The translations under genes were made by a program, and so were the position numbers. The notes under the pieces are model-generated. The model was given only the letters and a program-made list of their open reading frames with translations, did no database searches and was not told where the DNA came from. Below are positions 23,074 to 33,165 of a stretch of 64,000 bases of DNA, piece by piece. This stretch comes from an uncultured Flavobacteriales bacterium. GTDB taxonomy: Bacteria > Bacteroidota > Bacteroidia > Flavobacteriales_D > Crocinitomicaceae. The stretch covers positions 1 to 64,000 of the forward strand of contig CAIZQH010000002.1 in the NCBI GenBank assembly GCA_903935095.1. Direction: 5' to 3'. How positions within the stretch are numbered: position 1 is the first letter of the stretch; each line of letters opens with the position of its first letter.

Positions 23074-23534
23074 TATTCCTTGCGCAGCTTTATAAATTTT
23101 TTGATTTTCTCATTCTCAATCAATACCGTTAAATTGTAATAAGCGATTTTCCATTCCCCGTTCGCATCCAAGACACAAATACCACTTCCACGACAGGATT
23201 CCATCCAAGTATCCAGATTCTCATCGAAATATGCGACTGTGCCGTTGGCGGTAAAATTCCATATCCGTTTACTCGGTTTAAAATCCCAAGCTTTTCCTTT
23301 ATCGAAATATGGTTTGCAAAAAGTTTGAAATGCTGGCTTATCCCAACGTTCCCCTGGAGCAGTACCTAGGAAAATAAAATCTTCTGTCGTTGCATGGAAG
23401 TACTGTTCAAAGTCAGCTTTTGTTGCTGAAAAATGCCAATTATCCACGAGTTCATTCAAACGAAAAGTAACTTCCCATTGTGACCAAATAAAAGGGGTAG
23501 AAAATAAAAAAAGAAAGAGTAACGATGTGCGCAT
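23073..23534 (-). CDS. SnoaL/NTF2-like secreted protein
   Basis: Signal peptide; FEQYFHATTEDFIFLGTAPGERWDKPAF...WKIAYYNLTV of NTF2-like proteins. Confidence 0.65.
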   Translation of the reverse strand: MRTSLLFLFLFSTPFIWSQWEVTFRLNELVDNWHFSATKADFEQYFHATTEDFIFLGTAPGERWDKPAFQTFCKPYFDKGKAWDFKPSKRIWNFTANGTVAYFDENLDTWMESCRGSGICVLDANGEWKIAYYNLTVLIENEKIKKFIKLRKE

Positions 23535-23535
23535 C

Positions 23536-24933
23536 TTATTTATGTGCTTTTTCAGCTTTTTTACACAATTTAACCGCTTCTTTGATGTTAATTATTCCAC
23601 CCGTAACGGATTGCGAAGGAAAATCAAAATCTGTATAAACTGTTGCTGATTCCAATAGAATCGTTTTGATTGTCCACATGTCCAAGCTTGGAAAATACGA
23701 TTTCAACATAGCAGCTGCTCCTGAAACCATTGGTGCCGCCATAGATGTTCCTTGCAAGTTCATATATGCGCTTTGCGGAACGGAATTATAGATTTCTAAA
23801 CCAGGAGCAAATACATCGACCGTTCCATTTCCATAGTTAGAAAAACTAGCTACTCTAGCTTCTCCTGGTTCCTTCGTAGATGCACCAATAGTCATCAAAT
23901 TAGACAACGGTTCCTCTTGAAAATCGAAATGAGAAGTAGGGAAATTTGGCTCTATATCTACATCTTTCGCATCATTTCCGGCAGCATGAACCATTAGAAC
24001 ACCATTTGTATCTGCGTATAACATTGCTTGATATACTTCATACTGATGCGTTGAATAATCCTTACCAAAGGACATGTTAATCACTTTTGCACCATTGTCA
24101 ACTGCATATCGAATAGCCAATGCCACATCCTTATCTTGTTCATCTCCGTTAGGCACAGTGCGAACGGACATAATTTTCACATTTTCAGCCACTCCATCGC
24201 CACCTTTTCCATTTCCACGAATGGCTGCAATGATACCTGAAACGTGCGTACCGTGTAAAGCATCCGGACCTTCCACATCGTTGTTACCATAATGAACATC
24301 TGAGAAATCATCTGGATCATCGCCGATTACGCTGCGGTCATCGTAATAGATATTCAGGTTGTAATTCAATTGATCTTCGATGTATTTTTTTGTATCCGCA
24401 TCGAATTGTCCGTTAGCTAATCCCTCTTTATATTGCTCAAGGTTCGCGAGCTCGCCTTCCACATCTTCCTTCGCATTTGAGTAGATATAAAACTCCGTTT
24501 CATCAAACAAGGTTTTTGGATCGACTCCATCGTATTTATTTTTCAACTTTGCGTAGATCCGGGTTTTCTCCAAACGCGCATTTTCCTGATTTTCACCAGA
24601 TGCATTTCCTAAAAAATTCCATCCATGTACATCATCAACATATCCATTTTTATCATCATCTATTTTGTTTCCAGGAATTTCATTTGGATTTACCCATATT
24701 TTTCCCTGTAAATCCTCATGTTCAATATCCACTCCTGAATCAATCACTGCAACGATTACGGATTGCGACTTCTTATTTTTAAGCATTTTGTATGCTTGAT
24801 CAGTGTACATCCCTTGTCCACTGCCATTGTACCAATTGAGTGTCCCTGGAATCGCCTGTGCAGTCACTTGTGTAATGGAAAAACCGAAAACGATGAGTAA
24901 ATATTTTGCAGTATTCATGTGCTTTTTTTTCAA
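23536..24933 (-). CDS. S8 family serine peptidase (paralogue of 11092-12681)
   Basis: VAVIDSGVDIEHEDLQ, DALHGTHVSGIIAAIRGNG, LQGTSMAAPMVSGAAAML; N-terminal signal. Confidence 0.93.
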   Translation of the reverse strand: MKKKHMNTAKYLLIVFGFSITQVTAQAIPGTLNWYNGSGQGMYTDQAYKMLKNKKSQSVIVAVIDSGVDIEHEDLQGKIWVNPNEIPGNKIDDDKNGYVDDVHGWNFLGNASGENQENARLEKTRIYAKLKNKYDGVDPKTLFDETEFYIYSNAKEDVEGELANLEQYKEGLANGQFDADTKKYIEDQLNYNLNIYYDDRSVIGDDPDDFSDVHYGNNDVEGPDALHGTHVSGIIAAIRGNGKGGDGVAENVKIMSVRTVPNGDEQDKDVALAIRYAVDNGAKVINMSFGKDYSTHQYEVYQAMLYADTNGVLMVHAAGNDAKDVDIEPNFPTSHFDFQEEPLSNLMTIGASTKEPGEARVASFSNYGNGTVDVFAPGLEIYNSVPQSAYMNLQGTSMAAPMVSGAAAMLKSYFPSLDMWTIKTILLESATVYTDFDFPSQSVTGGIINIKEAVKLCKKAEKAHK

Positions 24934-24978
24934 ATTTAAAAATTAAACGGGAATGCTAAGGATTGGTAACCATAAAAC

Positions 24979-26613
24979 TTACAATTCGTCCAGAGCAAAT
25001 ACCTTTTTCCCTCGGATAAAGGTCATCCAAGCATAATTTTGAACGAAGGATGGATTACTTTCTAAGGGCTTAGAAAAGATAACGAAGTTAGCCTTTTTGC
25101 CTTTCTCCAGGCTACCGAGTTCTCTTTCCTGAAATGAAGAAAAAGCAGCCCAAATGGTCATACCACGTAACACTTCCTCTAAACTCAATGCTTCTTTTGC
25201 TAAAAATCCTTTTAAGGGTTCATTAGATTGGTTTTTACGTTGAACAGCCGCATGGATGGTAAAGAATGGATTCGTTGATTCCACAGGGAAATCGGTCCCA
25301 ATGGCCAACATCCCATATTGACTTAATAATGTTTTGTAAGCATATGCTCCAACGAGTCGCTCCCTCCCTATTCTTTTTTCTGCCCAGCGCTGATCGCTAG
25401 TCGCATGTGTTGGCTGGACAGAGGGAAACACCGCGTAGTCGGAGAATTTTGCAAAATCTGAGGGATCGATCACCTGAGAATGTTCAATGCGAAAACGGTG
25501 GTCTGGATTTCGTTTAAACGCGTTTTTATAAATATCCAAGATCAATGCATTCGCAGAATCTCCAATACCATGTGTATTCATTTGGTATCCGTTTTTAAGA
25601 CAAAAGTGGGCAACGTTTCGCATTTCATTCACAGAAGTCAATAATAATCCATGAGAATGGTGATCATCCGTGTATGGTTTTTTCAATAAGGCACCTCTAG
25701 AACCTAGTGAACCATCCGCAAAAACTTTAAAACTTCTTATGGACAAGTTTCGATAGCGATAGGGACCGTTTTTCACAGCAAATGAACGGTTATCGGCTGA
25801 ATTCAGCAACATGGCGTACAATTCCAATTTCAATTTACCACTGGCAACCAATGATTTAAAAAGTTTGATGTGCTTATTTTCAATTCCCGCCTCGTGTGTT
25901 CCTGTTATGCCATATTGAAATAATTCCTCTTGTATTTCGAGGATTGCTTCTTTCACTTGTTTCTGAGAATATGCGGGGATGAATGACGAAATAGAGTTCA
26001 TTGCATGGTCAATGAGCAATCCTGTCGGAATACCTTTTTCCATTTTCACCTCACCTCCATCGACGTTGTTGGAAGTGATTTTTGCTTTTTTCACCAGAAA
26101 ATCATTAACCAAGGCCGCGTGTCCGTCAATGCGGTACAAGCAAACAGGAATGTTTTTAAAAACCTTGGAGAGTTCAAGGTTATTTGGCATGGATTCATTG
26201 GGCCATAGTGATTGGTCCCATCCACCACCAACGATGAATTTATTACTGGATTTCGCGTAATATTTTTCACAGCGATAAATTACCTCCTCCATGGACTTTG
26301 CTCCCGTCAGATCGACGCCAAGTTTTTGATTGGCATACATTAATAAATGCCCATGAGCATCCGTTAATCCTGGATACACATCTTTTCCTAAAGCATCAAT
26401 ATCTTCCTCGGATCGGTATTTATTTAAAATTTGTCTTTCTGCTCCAACCTCTACTACATTTCCATCGCTTATCGCCATAGCGTCGTACACGGAATTCGCA
26501 TCGTCCATCACGTGGATTTTCGCATTATGCACTATAAGATCTACTTTTTGACCTTTCATGCAAGAGGTTAGAAAAGAGAGAATGAGAAAAAGAAGTGCGA
26601 TGTGTTTTATCAT
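24979..26613 (-). CDS. Amidohydrolase (YtcJ-like), lipoprotein
   Basis: LTSCMKGQ lipobox; GKDVYPGLTDAHGHL, MNTHGIGDSAN, AIGTDFPVESTNPFFTIHAAVQR. Confidence 0.87.
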   Translation of the reverse strand: MIKHIALLFLILSFLTSCMKGQKVDLIVHNAKIHVMDDANSVYDAMAISDGNVVEVGAERQILNKYRSEEDIDALGKDVYPGLTDAHGHLLMYANQKLGVDLTGAKSMEEVIYRCEKYYAKSSNKFIVGGGWDQSLWPNESMPNNLELSKVFKNIPVCLYRIDGHAALVNDFLVKKAKITSNNVDGGEVKMEKGIPTGLLIDHAMNSISSFIPAYSQKQVKEAILEIQEELFQYGITGTHEAGIENKHIKLFKSLVASGKLKLELYAMLLNSADNRSFAVKNGPYRYRNLSIRSFKVFADGSLGSRGALLKKPYTDDHHSHGLLLTSVNEMRNVAHFCLKNGYQMNTHGIGDSANALILDIYKNAFKRNPDHRFRIEHSQVIDPSDFAKFSDYAVFPSVQPTHATSDQRWAEKRIGRERLVGAYAYKTLLSQYGMLAIGTDFPVESTNPFFTIHAAVQRKNQSNEPLKGFLAKEALSLEEVLRGMTIWAAFSSFQERELGSLEKGKKANFVIFSKPLESNPSFVQNYAWMTFIRGKKVFALDEL

Positions 26614-26622
26614 AAAAAAAGA

Positions 26623-29370
26623 TTAGAACGGATAACCGATACCAAAATTCAAGTAATTCGGGAGGAATGGTTTAGGCATGATTTTCTTCACTTGATCTAA
26701 GCTCATATTAAAATGATCCATTCCTTCTTGGTAATACGTTTGACGTGTTCCCATCTCTTGAAAAACCCATTTGGCACCATTTGAAAATGCTGGATTGTAA
26801 ATGGGGAATCCCACATCTAATCGAATGATGAAATATGTTAAATCCATTCGAAGTCCGAGTCCAGATGAAATGGCTATTTGAGGTACAAAAGTGTTCCAAT
26901 GAAACTGACTACCCATGCGACTTAAATCTTCGCGGAAGGTCCAAACATTCCCAAAGTCTGTAAAAATGGCTCCTTTAAAGGTAGAACCTAAACTAAAACG
27001 GTATTCCAAAGATCCAGCGAATCGAATGTCAGCGATTTGAGTTGCTAATCGATTCGTATCCAAATGGTATTTGTATGCTCCAGGCCCTAAAGCCCTTGCC
27101 CTCCAACCTCGGTTATCATTTGACCCACCGCCAAAAAAGCTGTAATCATAAGGCATCGCTGTTTTAGAGTTTTTGTAAGGTAATCCAGCACCTGCAGATA
27201 ACTTCAAATGAACTGATGAACCGGACAAAACGCGCTTACTCATGATTAATTGATTATCTAAACGGACAAACTGTGAATACGGCTGATTTCTCAATAAATA
27301 TTGACCATTGAGTGTATCTTGTCTCGATCTAAATTGATACAACAGATTTCCAGCAGCATCAAAAGTGGAATTGAAATACACCGATGTATTTTGTAGGCTT
27401 CTACGTTCTTTTCCTTCCTTGAGATCCTTCTCCTTATTGTTATACTCATATGAAAATTTAAAGTCCTGCCAAATAAATTGATTGTTGTACGTTGCATTCA
27501 AAAACACATCGTTTATTTGATTTAATTGTGCTTGGAAAGCGTCACTTTTCTTAATGGATACATACTTTATGACGGAAGCTCCAGGTAAACCCATTTGAAA
27601 AACTTGTGTCTTTCCAACCAAAAATTTCCACATATAATTTAATTGGAATACGCTTCGGTCAAAAATACTTCGTTTTTCAATGTTGTAGGCCGTAGTTAAA
27701 ACCGTTCTCGGTTTCTGCCGTTTCCCTAACATGGTAACGGGCGTTGGAAACAATCCGGGTAGGTCAAACTTTAAACTCGGACCGAATTCAAACGTATTGA
27801 ATGTTCTACCCTTTCCCGTCCCAACTGTCTGTCCTAATTCATCTTGAAAGACCAGCGGTTGCGATTCGAATCCACCTCCAAATGAAAAGGTCATTTTACC
27901 AGCTCCCTTACGGATGTTTTTATTGGTGTAATTAAACGATGCATTTGCACCTAGCAAACCGGTTGAAGAAGTAAATTTAGGGTCAAATCCATAGGTTTGT
28001 TTTTTAGCTGGTTCAAGGAAATAATGAACGGCTAATTTGTTCCCTGGTTGTTCGATAAGAATTGGTTTTACCGAACTAAAAATACCTAGCTGAACGATGG
28101 AGCGGTAACTTCTATCCAAATAATACTCTTTGTATTTGTTATCATTTTCAAGGTAGTTTTGAAGCTCAAGAATCGATGGTTTTACCCATGGCTCCTCTCC
28201 ATTATAGGTTACCGTTACCTTTCTAAATGGATTTGTTGTTCCAGCAGGCACTCGCTTTTCTTTCAGTTGTTTTTTCGAATATTGGATTTCGTCGTAGGTG
28301 TAAGAATTTGTCGTTCTAAGGAATTGTGGCGCAATTGGATCATATAAACTTATTTGTTGCTCCTTCATCAATTGAGTAAAACTATTTTCCATACCAATGG
28401 TATCTGATAGGTGAAAATAAACACTAGAAATGGACATCTCGGCATAAGGAATACGAATCAAGCTATCTTTTTTTACCTCTGATGGAATATAACGATCATC
28501 GAATTTAACGAGCAAACGAACACGCATTGTTTGACGATTGGTATCCGCGGAGAAAGAAATACTATTGGCTGAAAATTTATACACTTGGTCGTCCCGAAAG
28601 TACTTTGCGACTAGATCACGGTAATCATTTAAATAATCTGTATCAAAAGGCTCACCTAGTAGTGGATGTTTGCCCGTTTGGTCAATATGCTTTTTCACAT
28701 AAGCGGAGTGTTTGTCCCGCAGTAGTTTAGACCCAAGGTATTGAACCGAATCAATGAGGTATTGCGGACCTGTCTCCAAAATGTAACTTGGGTATGCATA
28801 TCGTTTTTTTTCGTTTAATCTTAGAATTCCGTTGACCTGACCGTAATAATATCCTTTTTTGCGCAGGTAGAATCCTAGTTGCTCGATGCTCTTTTGATAT
28901 AAAATAGTATCGAAAACGATTGGTTTTTGTCCAAACTTATATTTAACCTTTTCCTTCCACAAAACTTTCGTAAAAGATGACTCATGGGATTCTTTTAGGA
29001 TAAAAGTAGAGTCTCCACGTTCAAAAGCTTTGGCATTACGCTTCGCATTTACCTTCGCAACCTTGTCTTTTTTTCTGTTTTGTTTCCGATCGAATGCCTG
29101 GTATTTCAATTCTCTTTTGTGCGCAACTCGAGCTGAGTCGATGGAATTGTAGATGCGTAACTTAAAATTAAAATAGAAATTTCGTTGATTCGGTTGTTGT
29201 CGAACAATCAAACCGAGTTCATATTTATCGATGTTCGCGTTGTCTTTTACTTCGATTGCATTGGAACGCAGTAAGTACCTACCAGCAGGGACATTTCGCG
29301 TTAAATCACATGCTGTTAAAACAAACAGAAGGATAATCGCAATATTTAGTAAATTCGCTCGATGTTTCAT
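26623..29370 (-). CDS. tamL: BamA/TamA-family outer membrane protein (TamL-like), lipoprotein
   Basis: VLTACDLTRNVPAGRYLL; POTRA-like N-terminus; C-terminal beta-barrel with FFGGGSNDNRGWRARALGPG and terminal FGIGYPF. Confidence 0.85.
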   Translation of the reverse strand: MKHRANLLNIAIILLFVLTACDLTRNVPAGRYLLRSNAIEVKDNANIDKYELGLIVRQQPNQRNFYFNFKLRIYNSIDSARVAHKRELKYQAFDRKQNRKKDKVAKVNAKRNAKAFERGDSTFILKESHESSFTKVLWKEKVKYKFGQKPIVFDTILYQKSIEQLGFYLRKKGYYYGQVNGILRLNEKKRYAYPSYILETGPQYLIDSVQYLGSKLLRDKHSAYVKKHIDQTGKHPLLGEPFDTDYLNDYRDLVAKYFRDDQVYKFSANSISFSADTNRQTMRVRLLVKFDDRYIPSEVKKDSLIRIPYAEMSISSVYFHLSDTIGMENSFTQLMKEQQISLYDPIAPQFLRTTNSYTYDEIQYSKKQLKEKRVPAGTTNPFRKVTVTYNGEEPWVKPSILELQNYLENDNKYKEYYLDRSYRSIVQLGIFSSVKPILIEQPGNKLAVHYFLEPAKKQTYGFDPKFTSSTGLLGANASFNYTNKNIRKGAGKMTFSFGGGFESQPLVFQDELGQTVGTGKGRTFNTFEFGPSLKFDLPGLFPTPVTMLGKRQKPRTVLTTAYNIEKRSIFDRSVFQLNYMWKFLVGKTQVFQMGLPGASVIKYVSIKKSDAFQAQLNQINDVFLNATYNNQFIWQDFKFSYEYNNKEKDLKEGKERRSLQNTSVYFNSTFDAAGNLLYQFRSRQDTLNGQYLLRNQPYSQFVRLDNQLIMSKRVLSGSSVHLKLSAGAGLPYKNSKTAMPYDYSFFGGGSNDNRGWRARALGPGAYKYHLDTNRLATQIADIRFAGSLEYRFSLGSTFKGAIFTDFGNVWTFREDLSRMGSQFHWNTFVPQIAISSGLGLRMDLTYFIIRLDVGFPIYNPAFSNGAKWVFQEMGTRQTYYQEGMDHFNMSLDQVKKIMPKPFLPNYLNFGIGYPF

Positions 29371-29399
29371 GCTCTAGTGCAAAAATAACAATAATCAAG

Positions 29400-30137
29400 T
29401 TGGAAAAAATTTCACTTCAAAAGATAAAATGGATTAAAAGTCTTCACCTGAAAAAAAACCGGGAAAAAGAAAAGTTGGTTTTGGTGGAAGGATTTAAATT
29501 GGTGAGCGAATTGGCTATTCAATATCCGATGCTTGTACATTCTATCTACACGAATACTCAAATTGACCTTGATTTCGAACAGCGTTTCGAATGTTTTGCG
29601 TGTCATGCAAAAGAAATGGAGCGCATCTCACAGTTCAACTCCGCCTCCACATTAATTGGTGTTTTTCACGAACCGAGTTCACACGTTTTTAATCCTAATG
29701 AACGCGTTTTAGTACTTGAAAATATCCAAGACCCTGGAAATCTTGGAACCATCATTCGAACGGCTGATTGGTTCGGAATAAAACAAATCGTTTGTTCAGA
29801 TGATACGGTAAATTGTTTCAATTCAAAGGTCATACAATCTTCTATGGGCAGTGCCTTTCGGATTCCTGTATTTTACGAAAACCTTGATGATTTTCTTCCA
29901 AAACTGAATTCCACCATTCACGGAGCACTTTTAAATGGTCAAAATTTAGCACAAGTTGATCCAAATGAAATAAAAATTCTCATCATGGGAAATGAAGGGA
30001 AAGGCATTTCAGAATCGCTACAAAAACATATCAATCAAGCAGTTACCATTCCAGGTTACGGACTAGCGGAGTCTTTAAATGTGTCGATTGCGACAGGTAT
30101 TTTCCTGTATCATTGGAGTCAATCGAAAACAGTTTGA
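29400..30137 (+). CDS. TrmH/SpoU family RNA 2'-O-methyltransferase (TTG start)
   Basis: KWIKSLHLKKNREKEKLVLVEG; LENIQDPGNLGTIIRTADWFGI; IMGNEGKGIS; SLNVSIATGIFLYHW. Confidence 0.92.
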   Translation: MEKISLQKIKWIKSLHLKKNREKEKLVLVEGFKLVSELAIQYPMLVHSIYTNTQIDLDFEQRFECFACHAKEMERISQFNSASTLIGVFHEPSSHVFNPNERVLVLENIQDPGNLGTIIRTADWFGIKQIVCSDDTVNCFNSKVIQSSMGSAFRIPVFYENLDDFLPKLNSTIHGALLNGQNLAQVDPNEIKILIMGNEGKGISESLQKHINQAVTIPGYGLAESLNVSIATGIFLYHWSQSKTV

Positions 30138-30166
30138 CTTAATTCAAAGAAAAGGCTGTATTTTTG
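30134..30166 (+). promoter_or_regulatory. Candidate promoter of the helicase gene
   Basis: TTG (30134-30136), 22-bp spacer, TATTTTTG (30159-30166). Confidence 0.55.
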
Positions 30167-30184
30167 CAAATCCCAACTGCGAAA

Positions 30185-31693
30185 ATGATAGATTTCGATT
30201 TATACGAAGCGAAGAAGCTTTACCCATTTCAAGAACAAACTGTCCACCAGGTTTTAGAAGAACTAAGGAAAAATGGTACGAATTTTAATTTATTGTATCA
30301 GCTTCCAACTGGAGGAGGAAAAACGGTTATTTTCTCGGAAATCGCACGTAGATTCATTGAACAATGGGGGAAGAAAGTATTGATTTTAACTCACCGTATC
30401 GAGTTGTCCGTACAAACATCTCAGCAGCTTTCCGCCATTAAAGTTGCCAATAAGGTGATTAACTCAGAAGTAAAGCACTTAGATGATCAAGACGATTATC
30501 AATGTTTTATTGCCATGGTCGAAACACTCAATAATCGACTGAATGAAAACGATAATTTCATTGCTGATGTTGGACTAGTGATTGTGGATGAGGCGCACTA
30601 CAATAGTTTTCGGAAAATCTTTCAATTCTATGAGGACGCGAATATCCTCGGTGTTACTGCAACACCATTAAGTTCGAATCGAAATCTTCCTTTAAAAGAC
30701 AACTACAATAAACTTTTAGTTGGCGAATCCATTTCAAATCTGATTGAAGGTGGTTATTTATCCAATGCTGAAACGTATCAATACGATGTCAATCTTCATG
30801 GATTAAAAATAGGAACAAATGGTGATTTCACTGTAGGAAGCTCCGACCTACTTTACAGTAATTTCTTCATGCAAGAAAAATTGATTTTTGCTTATGAAGA
30901 AGTTAGTCTAAATAAAAAAACCTTGATTTTCAATGCTGGAATTGAAACCTCACGCCGCGTAGAAGAATCCTTCAAGAAACTCAAATACAACATTCGCCAC
31001 CTGGACTCAACCTTCAGTGATAAAGACCGAAAGGATGTCATTCACTGGTTCAAAGTCACACCTGGTGCAATATTAACATCCGTCGGAATTTTAACCACTG
31101 GTTTCGATGAGCCCACCGTAGAATCCATTATTATAAACCGTGCAACTAGGTCATTGACCTTGTATCATCAAATGATTGGACGTGGATCGAGAAAGCTTCC
31201 AAATAAAAGTGATTTTCAAATCATCGATTTAGGAAATAATGTTCGTCGTTTTGGATACTGGCAAGACTACATCAATTGGCAGGATGCCTTTAAATTTCCC
31301 GATCGCTTCTTGGAATCTCGTATTTCGGAATTGGAGGATATGGAGTTTGAAGTAGAATTTGAATTTCCAAAAGGATTTGACAAACACATGCCTTCTGCCA
31401 TTTTAGAGGAATTTAACATAAAGGAATGTTATTACGAGTGTTTAGATCGTGGGGTGAAAGGAAAAATAGCTATTGAACTCTCCATCGAAAATCATTTCAA
31501 AGCCATCCAGTCCTCAGCAAAAGACTTAGACCATGCGCTTGATTTAATGCATGTTATACAAGATCACATCGATCATCGCTTAAAGCATTATACGAAGTGT
31601 ATTTCAAAAAGCACCGATAACTACTTTAAGTACCTCTTAGAAACGTATAATAGACAATTAGCACAAAAAATAAGATTGAATATTGAAGATTGA
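30185..31693 (+). CDS. DEAD/DEAH-box SF2 helicase
   Basis: QLPTGGGKTVIFSEIA, VIVDEAHYNSF, LGVTATPLSSN, LTTGFDEPTVESIIINRATRSLTLYHQMIGRGSR. Confidence 0.9.
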   Translation: MIDFDLYEAKKLYPFQEQTVHQVLEELRKNGTNFNLLYQLPTGGGKTVIFSEIARRFIEQWGKKVLILTHRIELSVQTSQQLSAIKVANKVINSEVKHLDDQDDYQCFIAMVETLNNRLNENDNFIADVGLVIVDEAHYNSFRKIFQFYEDANILGVTATPLSSNRNLPLKDNYNKLLVGESISNLIEGGYLSNAETYQYDVNLHGLKIGTNGDFTVGSSDLLYSNFFMQEKLIFAYEEVSLNKKTLIFNAGIETSRRVEESFKKLKYNIRHLDSTFSDKDRKDVIHWFKVTPGAILTSVGILTTGFDEPTVESIIINRATRSLTLYHQMIGRGSRKLPNKSDFQIIDLGNNVRRFGYWQDYINWQDAFKFPDRFLESRISELEDMEFEVEFEFPKGFDKHMPSAILEEFNIKECYYECLDRGVKGKIAIELSIENHFKAIQSSAKDLDHALDLMHVIQDHIDHRLKHYTKCISKSTDNYFKYLLETYNRQLAQKIRLNIED

Positions 31694-31713
31694 TGCTTTT
31701 TCTGTAATTTTAA

Positions 31714-33162
31714 ATGCACATGAAAAAAATCATTCTAATTTGTTTTTGTCTTCTTCAAAGTCTCGCCTTTTCACAAGGGACGAAATTAAAGACCTACCTA
31801 GACACAAAACAGTTTTATGCTCCGAATGTTGGGAATTACCTCGAAGTATATATGCAATTCGTCTCCTACTCGGTTACTTATAAAAACGAGGGAAATGGAT
31901 TAAGAGCGAAAGTGCTCATTTCTGTAGAAATTTCGGATAGTTCTAAAACAGTTTTTAGCGATCGCTATGTATTGGAATCCCCTGAAGCTATTGATAGTGT
32001 TCAAGATGATTTTTATGAAGTTTTACGGGTTCAACTAAATCCTGGAAAGTACTCCTTGAAAATTGATTTATTGGATGTCAATAAGGATGATTCAGAAATC
32101 TCCGGAAATCTCCCCATCTCCATCGAAGATTTTTCGAAAAATACGAAAATTTCAGATGTGTTAGTTGCGGAATACGCCTATCCTAGTGATCAACAAACCA
32201 ACTTCGATAAATCTGGTTACCACATTATTCCAATGTTGTCTAGTTTCTACGGTACTGATTCAAAAACATTGCCTATTTACCTTGAATTGTATGGTACAGA
32301 AGGGATTTCGGATAGTTCATTTCAAGTGTCTCATCGAATCATTGACATGAAGGACGCGAGTGAAGTGTCCGGATTTACGCGAACCTCCACCATATTCAAA
32401 TCTAGCGTAGTTCCCGTTTTTGAAACCATAAACATAGAGGAATTACGCACCGGGAATTACCAAATAGAATACAGATTAACAACAAACGATGCGGAAATCT
32501 TAGCAACTCAGACCTATGATTTCGAAAGAAGTAATGAGAACAATGATATGTTCACGATGGAGAATTTATTGCTCGACCCAGCTTTCCAATCCTCCATTCC
32601 TAACGATTCTGTTTTATACTTTTTAGAGAGCTTAATTCCAATTTCGAAACCTGCAGAGATTAGAAACATCATTGAAACCTTAAAATCTAAAAATATTGAT
32701 GAGGCTAGAAAGCACATTCAAGGATATTGGGCCCTTTCTACTCCATCGAAACCCTATGAATCATGGTTGAAATATAAAGCGCAAGTGCTTTTTGTTGAGA
32801 AAATATACGGAAATAATTTCCAGGAAGGTTTTGAAACAGATCGCGGACGCGTTTATTTGAAGTATGGTACACCAAATCAAATGAATGCACGTGAATCGTC
32901 TCCATCTGAATATCCTTACGAAATTTGGACCTATAATAAAATTGGCGTTTACAGCAACAAACGTTTTATCTTTTATAATCCTGATTTGGTGAATAATGCT
33001 TATCGTCTACTCCATTCTGATATGATAGGTGAGTTAAAAAATCCAGCCTGGCCTCAAATCCTAGCGAAACGAAATACCTATAATGGAAACGTGGATAACC
33101 CCAATCAAAACAATGTGAACCACTGGGGCGGTGATAGTAATGATTTGTTTCGACAATATTAG
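31714..33162 (+). CDS. GWxTD domain-containing protein
   Basis: Signal peptide; FETDRGRVYLKYGTPNQMNARESSPSEYPYEIWTYN typical of GWxTD proteins. Confidence 0.8.
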   Translation: MHMKKIILICFCLLQSLAFSQGTKLKTYLDTKQFYAPNVGNYLEVYMQFVSYSVTYKNEGNGLRAKVLISVEISDSSKTVFSDRYVLESPEAIDSVQDDFYEVLRVQLNPGKYSLKIDLLDVNKDDSEISGNLPISIEDFSKNTKISDVLVAEYAYPSDQQTNFDKSGYHIIPMLSSFYGTDSKTLPIYLELYGTEGISDSSFQVSHRIIDMKDASEVSGFTRTSTIFKSSVVPVFETINIEELRTGNYQIEYRLTTNDAEILATQTYDFERSNENNDMFTMENLLLDPAFQSSIPNDSVLYFLESLIPISKPAEIRNIIETLKSKNIDEARKHIQGYWALSTPSKPYESWLKYKAQVLFVEKIYGNNFQEGFETDRGRVYLKYGTPNQMNARESSPSEYPYEIWTYNKIGVYSNKRFIFYNPDLVNNAYRLLHSDMIGELKNPAWPQILAKRNTYNGNVDNPNQNNVNHWGGDSNDLFRQY

Positions 33163-33165
33163 TGG

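Noticed and set aside
30185-31693. Restriction or defence-island helicase
   Set aside because: No methylase, nuclease or other defence genes adjacent; neighbours are housekeeping or envelope genes.
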